Origin: Frigidibacter mobilis
GTDB lineage: Bacteria; Pseudomonadota; Alphaproteobacteria; Rhodobacterales; Rhodobacteraceae
Assembly (NCBI RefSeq): GCF_001620265.1
Contig: NZ_CP012661.1
Location: forward strand, 1,674,001 to 1,738,000
Direction of reading: 5' to 3'
Length of the DNA: 64,000 nucleotides
Part shown: piece after piece, positions 46,643 to 54,484 of the stretch
How the letters are laid out: every line of letters begins with the position of its first letter
How positions within the stretch are numbered: position 1 is the stretch's first letter
Translations under genes and position numbers: made by a program
The notes under the pieces: generated by a model
Databases searched by the model: none
Seen by the model: the letters and a program-made list of their open reading frames with translations, nothing else
Told to the model about the DNA's origin: nothing

Positions 46643-47671
46643 ATGACCCACCGTATCGCCATCCTCGGAGCCTCGGGCTATACCGGCGCGGAGCTGGTGC
46701 GGCTGATCTCCAGCCATCCCTCTATGGTCGTGACCGGGCTGTCGGGCGACCGCAAGGCGGGGATGGAGATGGCGGATGTGTTTCCGCATCTGCGCCATAT
46801 CGCGCTGCCGGTGCTGCAGAAGATCGAGGAGATGGACTTCTCGGGCGTCGATCTGTGCTTTTGCGCGCTGCCCCATGCCACCAGCCAGGCGGTGATCGCG
46901 GGCCTGCCGCGGGATCTGAAGATCGTGGACCTCTCGGCGGATTTCCGGCTGCGCGACCCGGCGGCCTATGAGCGCTGGTATGGCAAGCCGCATGCTGCGC
47001 CGGAGCTGCAGGCCGAGGCGGTTTACGGCCTGACCGAGTTCTACCGCGACGAGATCGCGCAGGCGCGGCTGGTGGCGGGCACGGGCTGCAATGCCGCGGC
47101 CGGGCAGTTCGCCATCCGGCCGCTGATCGAGGCCGGGGTGATCGACATCGACGAGATCGTGATCGACCTGAAGGCGGGTGTGTCCGGCGCGGGGCGCAGC
47201 CTGAAGGAGAACCTGCTGCACGCGGAGCTTTCCGGTGGCACCCATGCCTATTCGGCGGGGGGTGCCCACCGGCATCTGGGCGAGTTCGACCAGGAGTTCA
47301 CCCGCGCGGCGGGGCGGCCGGTGATGGTGCAGTTCACGCCCCATCTCTGCCCGATGAACCGCGGCATCCTCGCCTCCGTCTATGTGCGCGGCGAGCCGGA
47401 GGCGGTTCATGCGGCGCTGGCGCGGCGCTATGCGCCCGAACCCTTCCTCGAGGTGCTACCCTTTGGCACACTCCCCTCGACACGGGCGGTCGCAGGCTCC
47501 AACTTCGTGCATATAGGCGTGATCGGGGACCGCATCCCGGGACGTGCGCTGGTGGTCTGCGCGCTCGACAACCTCACCAAGGGGTCTTCGGGGCAGGCGA
47601 TCCAGAACGCGAACCTGATGCTGGGCCTGCCGGAAACCGCCGGGCTGATGCTGGCGCCGCTGTTCCCGTAA
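46643..47671 (+). CDS. argC: N-acetyl-gamma-glutamyl-phosphate reductase
   Basis: A 342-residue arginine-pathway enzyme that reduces N-acetylglutamyl phosphate with NADPH. The NADP fold [18 protein letters not shown] is at residues 5-22, and the active-site Cys is in [27 protein letters not shown] and the C-terminal [17 protein letters not shown] are also diagnostic, fitting the long form. ATG 46643 follows CAGGAGCCCCCC. The lower-GC orphan ends the region upstream. Confidence 0.96.
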   Translation: MTHRIAILGASGYTGAELVRLISSHPSMVVTGLSGDRKAGMEMADVFPHLRHIALPVLQKIEEMDFSGVDLCFCALPHATSQAVIAGLPRDLKIVDLSADFRLRDPAAYERWYGKPHAAPELQAEAVYGLTEFYRDEIAQARLVAGTGCNAAAGQFAIRPLIEAGVIDIDEIVIDLKAGVSGAGRSLKENLLHAELSGGTHAYSAGGAHRHLGEFDQEFTRAAGRPVMVQFTPHLCPMNRGILASVYVRGEPEAVHAALARRYAPEPFLEVLPFGTLPSTRAVAGSNFVHIGVIGDRIPGRALVVCALDNLTKGSSGQAIQNANLMLGLPETAGLMLAPLFP

Positions 47672-47695
47672 GGGGGCGCGTGGAGAGGAGGACGG

Positions 47696-48139
47696 ATGAA
47701 GGGGTTGAAGAAGAAGCGGCGGGTGCAGGTGATCTTGCTGGCGGCGGCGGCCCTGGCGCTGTCGACGGCGATGATCGGCTATGCGATGCGCGACGGGATC
47801 AACTTCTTCCGCTCGCCCAGCCAGGTGATGTCGGATCCGCCGCGGACGGGCGAGGTGTTTCGCATCGGCGGGCTGGTCGAGACCGGCAGCATCGTGCGTG
47901 GGCAGGGCGAGACGGTCAGCTTCACGGTCACCGATGGCGGCGCGACGATCCCGGTGCGCTTTACCGGCGTGTTGCCGGACCTGTTTGCGGAAAACCAGGG
48001 CATGATCGGCACCGGGGTGATGGAGGAGGGCACCTTCATCGCGCGCGAGATCCTGGCCAAGCATGACGAGACCTACATGCCCCGCGAGGTGGTGGACGCG
48101 CTGAAGGAACAGGGTGTCTATCAGGACCCGAACGGGTAG
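47696..48139 (+). CDS. ccmE: Cytochrome c maturation heme chaperone CcmE
   Basis: A 147-residue inner-membrane anchored, periplasmic protein that carries heme covalently for cytochrome c assembly. The heme-binding His123 lies in KHDETYMP with Tyr127 (HxxxY). An N-terminal basic patch KKKRR and membrane segment (about 10-29) precede the OB-fold domain. Other ccm genes are not in the window. It follows argC closely on the same strand. Confidence 0.95.
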   Translation: MKGLKKKRRVQVILLAAAALALSTAMIGYAMRDGINFFRSPSQVMSDPPRTGEVFRIGGLVETGSIVRGQGETVSFTVTDGGATIPVRFTGVLPDLFAENQGMIGTGVMEEGTFIAREILAKHDETYMPREVVDALKEQGVYQDPNG

Positions 48140-48164
48140 TGCCGCGCGCCGCAGTCAAGCGATC

Positions 48165-48179
48165 TTAACCCGATCTTGA
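48165..48179. promoter_or_regulatory. Candidate CtrA site upstream of the endolysin/holin genes
   Basis: TTAACCCGATCTTGA matches TTAA-N7-TTAA at seven of eight fixed bases. It lies 55 bases before the muramidase start. In Rhodobacter, release of gene transfer agent depends on CtrA. Confidence 0.5.
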
Positions 48180-48233
48180 GGAACTGGGGCCCAGAAGCCG
48201 GCGGCAGCACCGCCGGCGCATGGGGTGCCAGGG

Positions 48234-48848
48234 ATGCAATCAGCAGAGCAGATCGCCGCCGGAATCGTCGCCCGGGAGGGCGGCTATGTGAATGATCCCG
48301 ATGATCCGGGCGGGGCGACCAAGCATGGGGTGACGCTGGCCACGATGCGGCGGCTGGGGCTGGACCTGACCGGCGATGGCCGGGTGACTGCCGCCGATGT
48401 GCGCAAGCTGACGCAGGCGCAGGCGGTGGAGATCTACCTCGACCACTATTACCGCGCGCCGAAGATCGACCAGCTTCCGCAAGGGCTGCGCGCTTCGGTC
48501 TTCGACATGCAGGTCAATGCCGGGTCGAATGCGGTGCGGATCCTGCAGCGGCTGCTAAACCAGATGGGGCAGGACCTGCAGGTGGATGGCGCGATCGGCC
48601 CGCAGACGATCCGCGCCGCCTTTGCCGCCGAGGCGATGGCGGCACCGGAGCTGCTGGCGGATGCCTACGGGATCGCGCGGCGCAACTACTACTATGCGCT
48701 CGCCGATGCGCGGCCCGCCTCGCGCAAATATGCGCGGCGGCGCGATGGCGGCAAGGGCGGCTGGATCCTGCGTGCCGAGGAGTTCATCAGCCCGCGCTTC
48801 CATCTGAGCGAGGCGCAGCACAAGGCGCGGGTGGCAGCATGGGCGTGA
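48234..48848 (+). CDS. Holin-associated N-acetylmuramidase (GH108), endolysin-like
   Basis: A 204-residue peptidoglycan hydrolase. The GH108 domain opens with REGGYVNDPDDPGGATKHG and the likely catalytic Glu15. A C-terminal peptidoglycan-binding segment follows (VRILQRLLNQMGQDLQVDGA, then IGPQTIRAAF). No signal peptide is seen, which fits export through a holin. It overlaps the holin gene start by ten bases. ATG 48234 is favoured, with GTG 48225 as the alternative; neither has a strong ribosome-binding site. Confidence 0.85.
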   Translation: MQSAEQIAAGIVAREGGYVNDPDDPGGATKHGVTLATMRRLGLDLTGDGRVTAADVRKLTQAQAVEIYLDHYYRAPKIDQLPQGLRASVFDMQVNAGSNAVRILQRLLNQMGQDLQVDGAIGPQTIRAAFAAEAMAAPELLADAYGIARRNYYYALADARPASRKYARRRDGGKGGWILRAEEFISPRFHLSEAQHKARVAAWA

Positions 48849-49330
48849 TCGGGGCCCTGCTGGGCAATCCTTCGGCGGTGCAGGCGGTGGGCACGGCGGC
48901 AAGCTCTGTCGCCGAGGTGTTCACCCCCAATGCCACCAAGAAGATGGAGCGGGCGCACGAGGCCTATATCGCGGCGCTGGACGAGCATGGCGAGGAGTTC
49001 AAGCACGCCCGCCCCGGCACCTTTGACGCCATCGTCAACGGGCTGAACCGGATGCCGCGGCCGATGCTGGCGCTTGGGACGCTGAGCCTGTTCGTCTATG
49101 CGATGATCGACCCCATCAGCTTTGCGCAGCGGATGGTGGGGCTGGGATATGTGCCGGAGCCGCTGTGGTGGCTGCTGGGGGCGATCGTCAGCTTCTATTT
49201 CGGCGCGCGCGAGGCGCATTATTTCCGGGCGCGGGGCGGGGCGGCGCCGGTTGCGGCTCCGGTTGCGGCGGCTGCCGTCCAGGCCGAGGACAACCCGGCG
49301 CTGGCAGAGTGGCGGGGAATGGCGGGCTGA
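48839..49330 (+). CDS. 3TM-type holin
   Basis: A 163-residue membrane protein of the phage-holin 3TM family, which opens the inner membrane to let endolysin pass. A helical N-terminal part with the EVFTPNATKKMERAHEAYIA motif is followed by membrane segments (PMLALGTLSLFVYAMI and LWWLLGAIVSFYFGA). The C-terminal tail is Ala/Pro-rich. It overlaps the muramidase gene, forming a compact lysis module with no other phage genes nearby. Confidence 0.82.
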   Translation: MGVIGALLGNPSAVQAVGTAASSVAEVFTPNATKKMERAHEAYIAALDEHGEEFKHARPGTFDAIVNGLNRMPRPMLALGTLSLFVYAMIDPISFAQRMVGLGYVPEPLWWLLGAIVSFYFGAREAHYFRARGGAAPVAAPVAAAAVQAEDNPALAEWRGMAG

Positions 49331-49350
49331 GCGCGCGGCCGGGGCCGGCG

Positions 49351-49402
49351 CCGGGGGGGCTCCACCCCCGGACCCCCGGAGGATATTTCCGCCAGCAAGA
49401 AG
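49351..49402 (-). repeat. Modular intergenic repeat, copy 6
   Basis: GGGGGGGCTCCACCCCCGGACCCC, then CGGAGGATATTTCCGCCAGCAAGAAG. Its outer block (CTTCTTGCTGGCGG in reverse complement) is shared with copy 7, and its GGAGGATATTT half with copies 4 and 8. It follows the holin gene in terminator-like orientation, between convergent genes. Confidence 0.8.
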
Positions 49403-49411
49403 CCGGAGCGG

Positions 49412-49834
49412 TCAGGCTCTTGCCAGCCGGCTGCGCAGGGCGGGGGTGGCGGCCATGCCGGCCAGCATCGCGGCCAGGAAGACCAGGCCGCCGCTGCCGC
49501 CGAAGCTGAGCGAGGCAACGGCGGGGCCGGGGCAGAGCCCGGCCAGGCCCCAGCCGGCGCCGAACATCAGCGAGCCGCCGACAAGGGCGCGGTCGATCCT
49601 GGGGGCGGGCGGCTCGGGCAGGGCACCGCCAAGCAGCGCCTGGCGCCGGTGGGCCGCGATGCGCCAGGCAATCGCCATCGGCGCGATGGCCCCGCCAAGC
49701 ACGAAGGCCAGCGTCGGATCCCAGGTGCCGAGCAGGTCGAGCCAGCCCTGCACCCTGGTGGTGTCGGTCATGCCCGAGATCAGCAGGCCGGCCCCGAACA
49801 GGCCGCCTGCAAGGGCGGCGGCGATCATGTGCAT
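49412..49834 (-). CDS. YeeE/YedE-type membrane protein, second half (DUF6691)
   Basis: A 140-residue inner-membrane protein with four hydrophobic segments. The sulfur-transport signature is GLAGLCPGPAVASL, with the conserved Cys in LCPGP, and LFGAGLLISGMTD near the start. It pairs with the gene directly upstream to make a split version of the thiosulfate/sulfur-compound transporter TsuA/YeeE. The ten-base spacing shows an operon. Confidence 0.85.
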   Translation of the reverse strand: MHMIAAALAGGLFGAGLLISGMTDTTRVQGWLDLLGTWDPTLAFVLGGAIAPMAIAWRIAAHRRQALLGGALPEPPAPRIDRALVGGSLMFGAGWGLAGLCPGPAVASLSFGGSGGLVFLAAMLAGMAATPALRSRLARA

Positions 49835-49843
49835 GGCGGCTCC

Positions 49844-50284
49844 TCAGACGATGTGCAGCAGGTGGCGGAAGACCAGCAGCGACAGGATGCCCGCAGCCAG
49901 ATAGGCCGCGGTCGCCGCCAGCCCGCGCGGCGAGAGGCGCGAGATGCCGCAGACGCCATGCCCCGAGGTGCAGCCATTGGCGAGCCGGGTGCCGATGCCG
50001 ACCAGCAGCCCCGCCGCGACCAGCACCGCAAGATTGCCGGTGACATGGGTGCGGGCGGCCTCGGCCGGGACCAGGCGCAGGGCGAGCAGCAGCGCCGGCA
50101 CCGCGACCAGCCCGGCGAGGAAGGCTAGCTTCTCGGCCCGGGCGCGGCCCCTGGCGCTGCCATCCGCGAGCCCGCCCAGGATGCCGCTGGCGCCCATGAT
50201 CCTGCCATTGACCAGCAGAAGGCCTGCCGCGGCGCTGCCGATCATCAGTCCGCCGATCATCCCGCGGATCCAGTCCTGTTCCAT
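49844..50284 (-). CDS. YeeE/YedE-type membrane protein, first half
   Basis: A 146-residue membrane protein with the signature GIGTRLANGCTSGHGVCGIS, in which the Cys of NGCTSGHG is the sulfur-relay residue of the family. MGASGILGGL is the second repeat element. Together with the downstream gene it should import thiosulfate or a related sulfur compound. The upstream region 50285-50493 is shared with the divergent DksA-like gene. Confidence 0.87.
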   Translation of the reverse strand: MEQDWIRGMIGGLMIGSAAAGLLLVNGRIMGASGILGGLADGSARGRARAEKLAFLAGLVAVPALLLALRLVPAEAARTHVTGNLAVLVAAGLLVGIGTRLANGCTSGHGVCGISRLSPRGLAATAAYLAAGILSLLVFRHLLHIV

Positions 50285-50425
50285 CCCTGTCTCCCTTGGC
50301 CCCGAGCCGAGGATATAGGCGGGCGGGAACAGACCTCAAGATTTGAATATGTATCTGAAGTGCAGGTTTCAGGGTGCCGCTGCGGCATCCGGGCGGGCCC
50401 TCCGGGCTGCACAACCCGCAACCCC

Positions 50426-50439
50426 TTGACCTGCATCAA
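50426..50439. promoter_or_regulatory. Candidate FnrL box
   Basis: TTGACCTGCATCAA fits TTGAT-N4-ATCAA at nine of ten fixed bases. It lies 55 bases before the DksA-like gene and 142 bases before the divergent YeeE gene. FnrL is the oxygen-sensing activator of Rhodobacter. Confidence 0.6.
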
Positions 50440-50493
50440 TGTGACGCGCGCCCTTGCCTGCAAAATGGGCAGGACAGGAAAAGGAGAGATGCG

Positions 50494-50817
50494 ATGCAAA
50501 CCGTTCAGGACCCCAAGACCACGCTGACCCTTCGGCTGGAGCAGCTCAAGGCCCGGATTGCCGAGATCGAGACTGAGCTCGAGTCGCACCAATCCAAGGA
50601 CTGGCCGGATATGGCCAGCGAACGTGAGAGCGATGAGGTGCTCGAAGAGATGGGCCTGTCGGCGCAGCACGAGATGCGGATGATCGAGGCGGCGCTGATG
50701 CGGGTCGAGACCGGGGAGTATGGCACCTGCGTGACCTGCGGTGCCGAAATCTCTGCCGAGCGGCTGCAACTGTTGCCGGCGACGCCCTTCTGCCGCGATT
50801 GCGCGCCCCGGCGTTGA
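50494..50817 (+). CDS. DksA/TraR family C4 zinc-finger protein
   Basis: A 107-residue protein of the DksA/TraR group, which bind RNA polymerase through the secondary channel. The four zinc cysteines are in TCVTCGAEISAERL and PFCRDCAPRR. The preceding coiled coil (about 8-60) is shorter than in true DksA, so this is a DksA-like paralogue. ATG 50494 follows AAGGAGAG. A candidate FnrL box suggests a role under low oxygen. Confidence 0.85.
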   Translation: MQTVQDPKTTLTLRLEQLKARIAEIETELESHQSKDWPDMASERESDEVLEEMGLSAQHEMRMIEAALMRVETGEYGTCVTCGAEISAERLQLLPATPFCRDCAPRR

Positions 50818-50943
50818 ACGGGCGCTGCTGAACGGCATCCCCTGACCGGCGGGCGATTGCCGGTGCCGGCGTTTCGCATTGTGCCTGCTTGCCGGCGTCG
50901 TACTCTGTTGCGGCGCCCCGAGGCGCGGGCAGGACGGGACAGG

Positions 50944-52911
50944 ATGGCGGCAGAGGGCATTGCATGGATCGGGCCGGGGGGTGCGCTGGACAGGGACTCG
51001 CCCGCAGTGGTGGCGCTGCCCGCGGGGCCCCTGGTGTGCGATCCGGCGCGGCTTTACGATCTGGCGGTGCCCGCCCGGTTGGGCGCGGCGCTGGAACAGG
51101 CGCTGGCCGATCCGGCGGTGCGGGCGGTGGTGCTGGACCTGGCGGTGGCGTCGCCGGCGGCTGCGGCTCCGGGCGACCTGCTGGCCGCCGAGGCCGGGTT
51201 TGCCGCCCTTGCCGCGCGGATCGCGGCGGCGCCGAAGCCGGTGGTGGCGCTGATCGCGGGGCCGGTGGCGGGGCCGCTGGCGGCACTGGCGCTGGCCGCG
51301 GCGCTGCGGGTGGCGGCGCCGGGCGGGCAGATCGGCTTTCCCGAGATCGGCCTGGGCCTCGTGCCCGGGGCGGGCGCCACGCAGCGGGCGGCGCGGCTGG
51401 CGGGGGCGGGGCCGGGGCTGGCGGTGCTGATGTCCGGCGCGATGCTCCCGGCGGCCGGGGCGCAGGCGGCGGGGCTGATCGAGATGGTGACCCAGGCGGC
51501 GGCCCCTGCCGCGTGCGCGGCGGCTGCGGCGCTGGCCTCGGCGCGCGAGGGCGGCGCGCCGCTGCCCTTTGCCCGGGATCCGCAGCGCGGGCTGGCGGAT
51601 CCGGCGGGGTTCCTGGCGGCGGTGGCCGCGGCGCGGGCGCGCCTCTCCGGCCCGTTGCCGGCGCCGGGACAGATCGTGGATTGTGTCGAGGCTGCGCTGC
51701 TGCTGCCCGAGGCCGGCGGGCTCGCCCTGGAGCGTGCGGTGTTCGAGATGTTGGCCGCCTCGCCCGAGGCGCTTGCCCTTTGCGCGCTGGCGGCGGCCGA
51801 GGCCCGGGCCTGGGAGGCGGCCAGCGCCGCGCCGCTGCCGGGGCCGGTGGCGATGGCGGGCGCGCCGGACCTGGCGGCAGACCTGCTGGCCGGTGGGGTG
51901 CCGGTGCGGCTGCTGGGGCCCGATGTTGCGGCGCTGCGGGCGCTGCTGGAGGCGATCGCCGCCCGGCAGGAGGCAGCGGTGCGGGAAGGGCAGATGACCG
52001 AGCCGGCCCGCGACGCCGCCTGGGACCGGCTGTCGGCCACCACCGATGCTGCGAGCCTGGCCGACTGCCGGGTCGGCCTCGGGGCAGGGGAGCTGCTGGT
52101 GGGGGCCCTGCTGCCGGGCGCGGTGCTGGTGCCCCTGGACGGGGAGACCCGCCTGCAAAGGCACAGGCCGCCGGAAGGGCCGCCGCTGCTGGAGCTTGTC
52201 CTGCCCGAAGGGGCGCAGGCGGATGTCGGGCTTGGCCTTGCGCGCGCCACGGGCCGCGTCCCGCTCATCGGTCGCGGTGCGGCGCCGGGCGCAGGGCTGC
52301 TGGCGGCGCTGCGCCATGCGGCGGGCGACCTGCTGCTGCTGGGGGCCTCGCCAGCGCAGGTGGATGTGGCGCTGTGGGGCTTCGGCCTTGCCGAGGGCCC
52401 GTTCGAGGCGATGGACCGCGCCGGGCTGGACCCATCTTCGGGGCTTGCCGCGCAGCTGGTGGCGGGGGGGCGCACCGGCCGCGCAAGGGGCCGCGGCTTC
52501 TTGGCCTGGCCCGGGGGCGCGGCACGGGGGCAGGACGATCCGGCCGTGCTGGAGCTGATCGCGGAAGAGCGGCGGGCCCAGGGTCTGGCGCAACCGGGGC
52601 AGGGCATGGGCCCGGCCGAGATCTGCAGGCTGACGCTTGCCGCGCTGGCCAATGCGGGTGCACGGATGCTGTCGGCGGGCATCGTCGCCAGCGCCGGCGA
52701 CATCGACCTTGCGGCGGGCGCCGCGCTTGGCTTTCCGCGCCACCGGGGCGGGCCGATGCATTGGGCGGGCGCCAGTGGCGGGCGCACCGGGCTGCTGGCG
52801 ATGCGCAACGCGCTCAAGGCACAGGCAAGCGCGCTGCCGCCGGACATGGCGGGGTTCTGGACGCCGGACCCGCTCTGGGACCGGCTGATCCGCGAGGGGC
52901 GGCGCTTCTAG
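50944..52911 (+). CDS. FadJ-like multifunctional protein with degenerate catalytic sites
   Basis: A 655-residue protein laid out as enoyl-CoA hydratase (about 1-250), 3-hydroxyacyl-CoA dehydrogenase NAD-binding (about 290-390) and dehydrogenase C-terminal domains. FPEIGLGLVPGAGATQRAAR keeps one hydratase Glu, but the usual GGGCELALA segment reads PLAALALAAALR, so the other catalytic Glu is missing. The dehydrogenase GxGxxG is replaced by VAMAGAPDLAADLL. The C-terminal GRTGRARGRGFLAW and FPRHRGGPMHWA remain. It may bind acyl-CoA without full beta-oxidation activity. Very Ala/Gly-rich. Confidence 0.75.
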   Translation: MAAEGIAWIGPGGALDRDSPAVVALPAGPLVCDPARLYDLAVPARLGAALEQALADPAVRAVVLDLAVASPAAAAPGDLLAAEAGFAALAARIAAAPKPVVALIAGPVAGPLAALALAAALRVAAPGGQIGFPEIGLGLVPGAGATQRAARLAGAGPGLAVLMSGAMLPAAGAQAAGLIEMVTQAAAPAACAAAAALASAREGGAPLPFARDPQRGLADPAGFLAAVAAARARLSGPLPAPGQIVDCVEAALLLPEAGGLALERAVFEMLAASPEALALCALAAAEARAWEAASAAPLPGPVAMAGAPDLAADLLAGGVPVRLLGPDVAALRALLEAIAARQEAAVREGQMTEPARDAAWDRLSATTDAASLADCRVGLGAGELLVGALLPGAVLVPLDGETRLQRHRPPEGPPLLELVLPEGAQADVGLGLARATGRVPLIGRGAAPGAGLLAALRHAAGDLLLLGASPAQVDVALWGFGLAEGPFEAMDRAGLDPSSGLAAQLVAGGRTGRARGRGFLAWPGGAARGQDDPAVLELIAEERRAQGLAQPGQGMGPAEICRLTLAALANAGARMLSAGIVASAGDIDLAAGAALGFPRHRGGPMHWAGASGGRTGLLAMRNALKAQASALPPDMAGFWTPDPLWDRLIREGRRF

Positions 52912-53123
52912 GCCAGCACGATCCCCAGCACCACCAGCATCAGCCCCAGCATCGACACCATCAGCGCCGCAAGGTTCAGCGTCACCGCCTTTTGCAGGCG
53001 CAGGCGCAGCGCCTCGTCCTCCAGCCCCGCACGGCGCGCGCGCGCTACCGCCACGATGCACCACAGGATGCCGACCAGCCCCGCCGCCGAAATCGCCGCG
53101 CCGATCCAGATCAGGATATCCAT
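52908..53123 (-). CDS. Small two-helix membrane protein (71 aa)
   Basis: A hydrophobic protein with helices at about residues 3-26 and 48-70, separated by a charged loop (RARRAGLEDEALRLRLQ). ATG 53123 follows AAGGGGGCGGC. Its TAG stop shares a CTAG with the stop of the convergent FadJ-like gene. I do not recognise a named family. Confidence 0.7.
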   Translation of the reverse strand: MDILIWIGAAISAAGLVGILWCIVAVARARRAGLEDEALRLRLQKAVTLNLAALMVSMLGLMLVVLGIVLA

Positions 53124-53264
53124 GCCGCCCCCTTGCCATCAGACTAGCGCCGTCTTGGCGCAACCGTGCCACCCGTGCAAGCCTTCGCTTGCCGGGCCTT
53201 GCAGCGTGGCGCCCATCCGACTAGCAAGGCCCGAACAATCCGGGCCCTATCCGAGGAGAGGCAG

Positions 53265-53525
53265 ATGAACACCCCTGTGACCGACGCCGCCTACAACGTC
53301 ACCGCCGACGAGCTGCGCCAGTTCATCGAGCGCTACGAGCATCTCGAAGCCGAGAAGAAGGACATCACCGAGCAGCAAAAAGAGGTGATGGCCGAGGCGA
53401 AGGGGCGCGGCTACGACACCAAGGTGATGAGGAAGATCATCGCCATCCGCAAACGCGACAAGAACGACCTCGAGGAAGAGGAAGCCATCCTCGAGCTGTA
53501 CAAATCCGCCCTCGGCATGGCCTGA
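53265..53525 (+). CDS. gapR: GapR family nucleoid-associated protein (DUF2312)
   Basis: An 86-residue alphaproteobacterial protein that clamps overtwisted DNA ahead of replication and transcription. Almost the whole GapR sequence is recognisable: ADELRQFIERYEHLEAEKKD, ITEQQKEVMAEAKGRGYDTK and the C-terminal LYKSALG. ATG 53265 follows GGAGAGGCAG. A repeat copy and a 50-base palindrome separate it from infC. Confidence 0.93.
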   Translation: MNTPVTDAAYNVTADELRQFIERYEHLEAEKKDITEQQKEVMAEAKGRGYDTKVMRKIIAIRKRDKNDLEEEEAILELYKSALGMA

Positions 53526-53563
53526 CCCCAGCCAAGCCTGACGCTGGCCAAGCGGGCGCGCCT

Positions 53564-53620
53564 TGCCCCTTCTTGCTGGCGGAAATATCCCGGGGGGACC
53601 GCGGGGGGGCTGGCCCCCCG
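53564..53620 (+). repeat. Modular intergenic repeat, copy 7
   Basis: CTTCTTGCTGGCGG block, AAATATCCCGGGGGG and a GGGGGGGCTGGCCCCCC hairpin. It lies between the convergent gapR and infC genes; on the minus strand it follows infC in terminator-like orientation. Confidence 0.8.
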
Positions 53621-53625
53621 CTTCT

Positions 53626-53675
53626 GCCCAAAACAAGAAAGCCTCCCCGGCCGGGGAGGCTTTCTTGTTTTGGGC
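53626..53675. terminator. 50-base perfect palindrome, bidirectional terminator
   Basis: Bases 53626-53650 are the exact reverse complement of 53651-53675, with no central spacer. The GC core GCCTCCCC is flanked by AAAACAAGAAA and TTTCTTGTTTT, giving T-rich ends on both strands. It lies between convergent gapR and infC. Confidence 0.88.
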
Positions 53676-53688
53676 AGGGACAGTCCGT

Positions 53689-54228
53689 TTACCGCGGGCC
53701 GATCATCATCACCATCTGCCGGCCTTCCAGGCGCGGCATCGACTCGACCTTGCCCTTTTCGCCCACATCGGCGGCGACGCGGTTCAGAAGTTCCATCCCG
53801 AGATCCTGGTGGGCCATTTCGCGGCCGCGGAAGCGCAGGGTGATCTTCACCTTGTCGCCCTCTTCCAGGAACTTGAACACGGACCGCATCTTGACCTCGT
53901 AGTCATGGATGTCGGTGCCCGGGCGGAACTTGATTTCCTTGATCTCGATGATGTGCTGCTTCTTGCGGGCCTCGGCCTCGCGCTTCTGCTGCTCATACTT
54001 GAACTTGCCGAAATCCATGATCTTGCAGACCGGCGGCACGGCATTGGGCGAGATTTCCACCAGATCGAGCCCGGCTTCCTCGGCCATCTGCATGGCGCGG
54101 GCCGGCGTCACGACCCCCACGTTTTCGCCATCTGCGCCGATCAGCCGGATTTCCGGCGCGCGGATACGATCATTGATACGTGGTCCCGTGTCGCGTTGCG
54201 GCGGGGCATTGTGGGGTCTGCGGGCTAT
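53689..54228 (-). CDS. infC: Translation initiation factor IF-3, ATA start codon
   Basis: A 179-residue IF-3 that keeps 30S subunits free and checks start-codon choice. From an ATA at 54228 it reads [20 protein letters not shown], then [20 protein letters not shown] and the two IF-3 domains ending [15 protein letters not shown] lies about ten bases upstream. No ATG or GTG in frame gives the complete N-domain; the GTG at 54120 would delete 36 conserved residues. Rare start codons (AUU, AUC, AUA) are a known feature of infC, enabling autogenous control by IF-3. Confidence 0.92.
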   Translation of the reverse strand: MARRPHNAPPQRDTGPRINDRIRAPEIRLIGADGENVGVVTPARAMQMAEEAGLDLVEISPNAVPPVCKIMDFGKFKYEQQKREAEARKKQHIIEIKEIKFRPGTDIHDYEVKMRSVFKFLEEGDKVKITLRFRGREMAHQDLGMELLNRVAADVGEKGKVESMPRLEGRQMVMMIGPR

Positions 54229-54484
54229 GGTTGGATTCCTTTTATGGCCAGCGTCGTGTGGCGCGCAAAATAGTAGCCCCAGCCGGGCACTTCAACCGGC
54301 TTTTCACACAAGCCGGAGCAGAGCGGCCCCGGCGGTGCGATTTTTGGGAAAAATGTTCCTCCCCCTTTGCCGCCTGCAGCCCCCTGCGGCGCTTCGACCA
54401 TTGCCCTGCGCTTTCCCTTGAGGGCGGGATCTGGCATAGATCGTCAAGTTTCGGCCGCGCCCCGCGGCCAAGAAGGAGAGCACC

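Noticed and set aside
50257..53172. Very long minus-strand open frame (about 970 codons) opposite the FadJ-like gene
   Set aside because: It is the complement of a GC-rich coding region, is Arg/Pro/Gly-rich without domain similarity, and the plus strand has a coherent protein.
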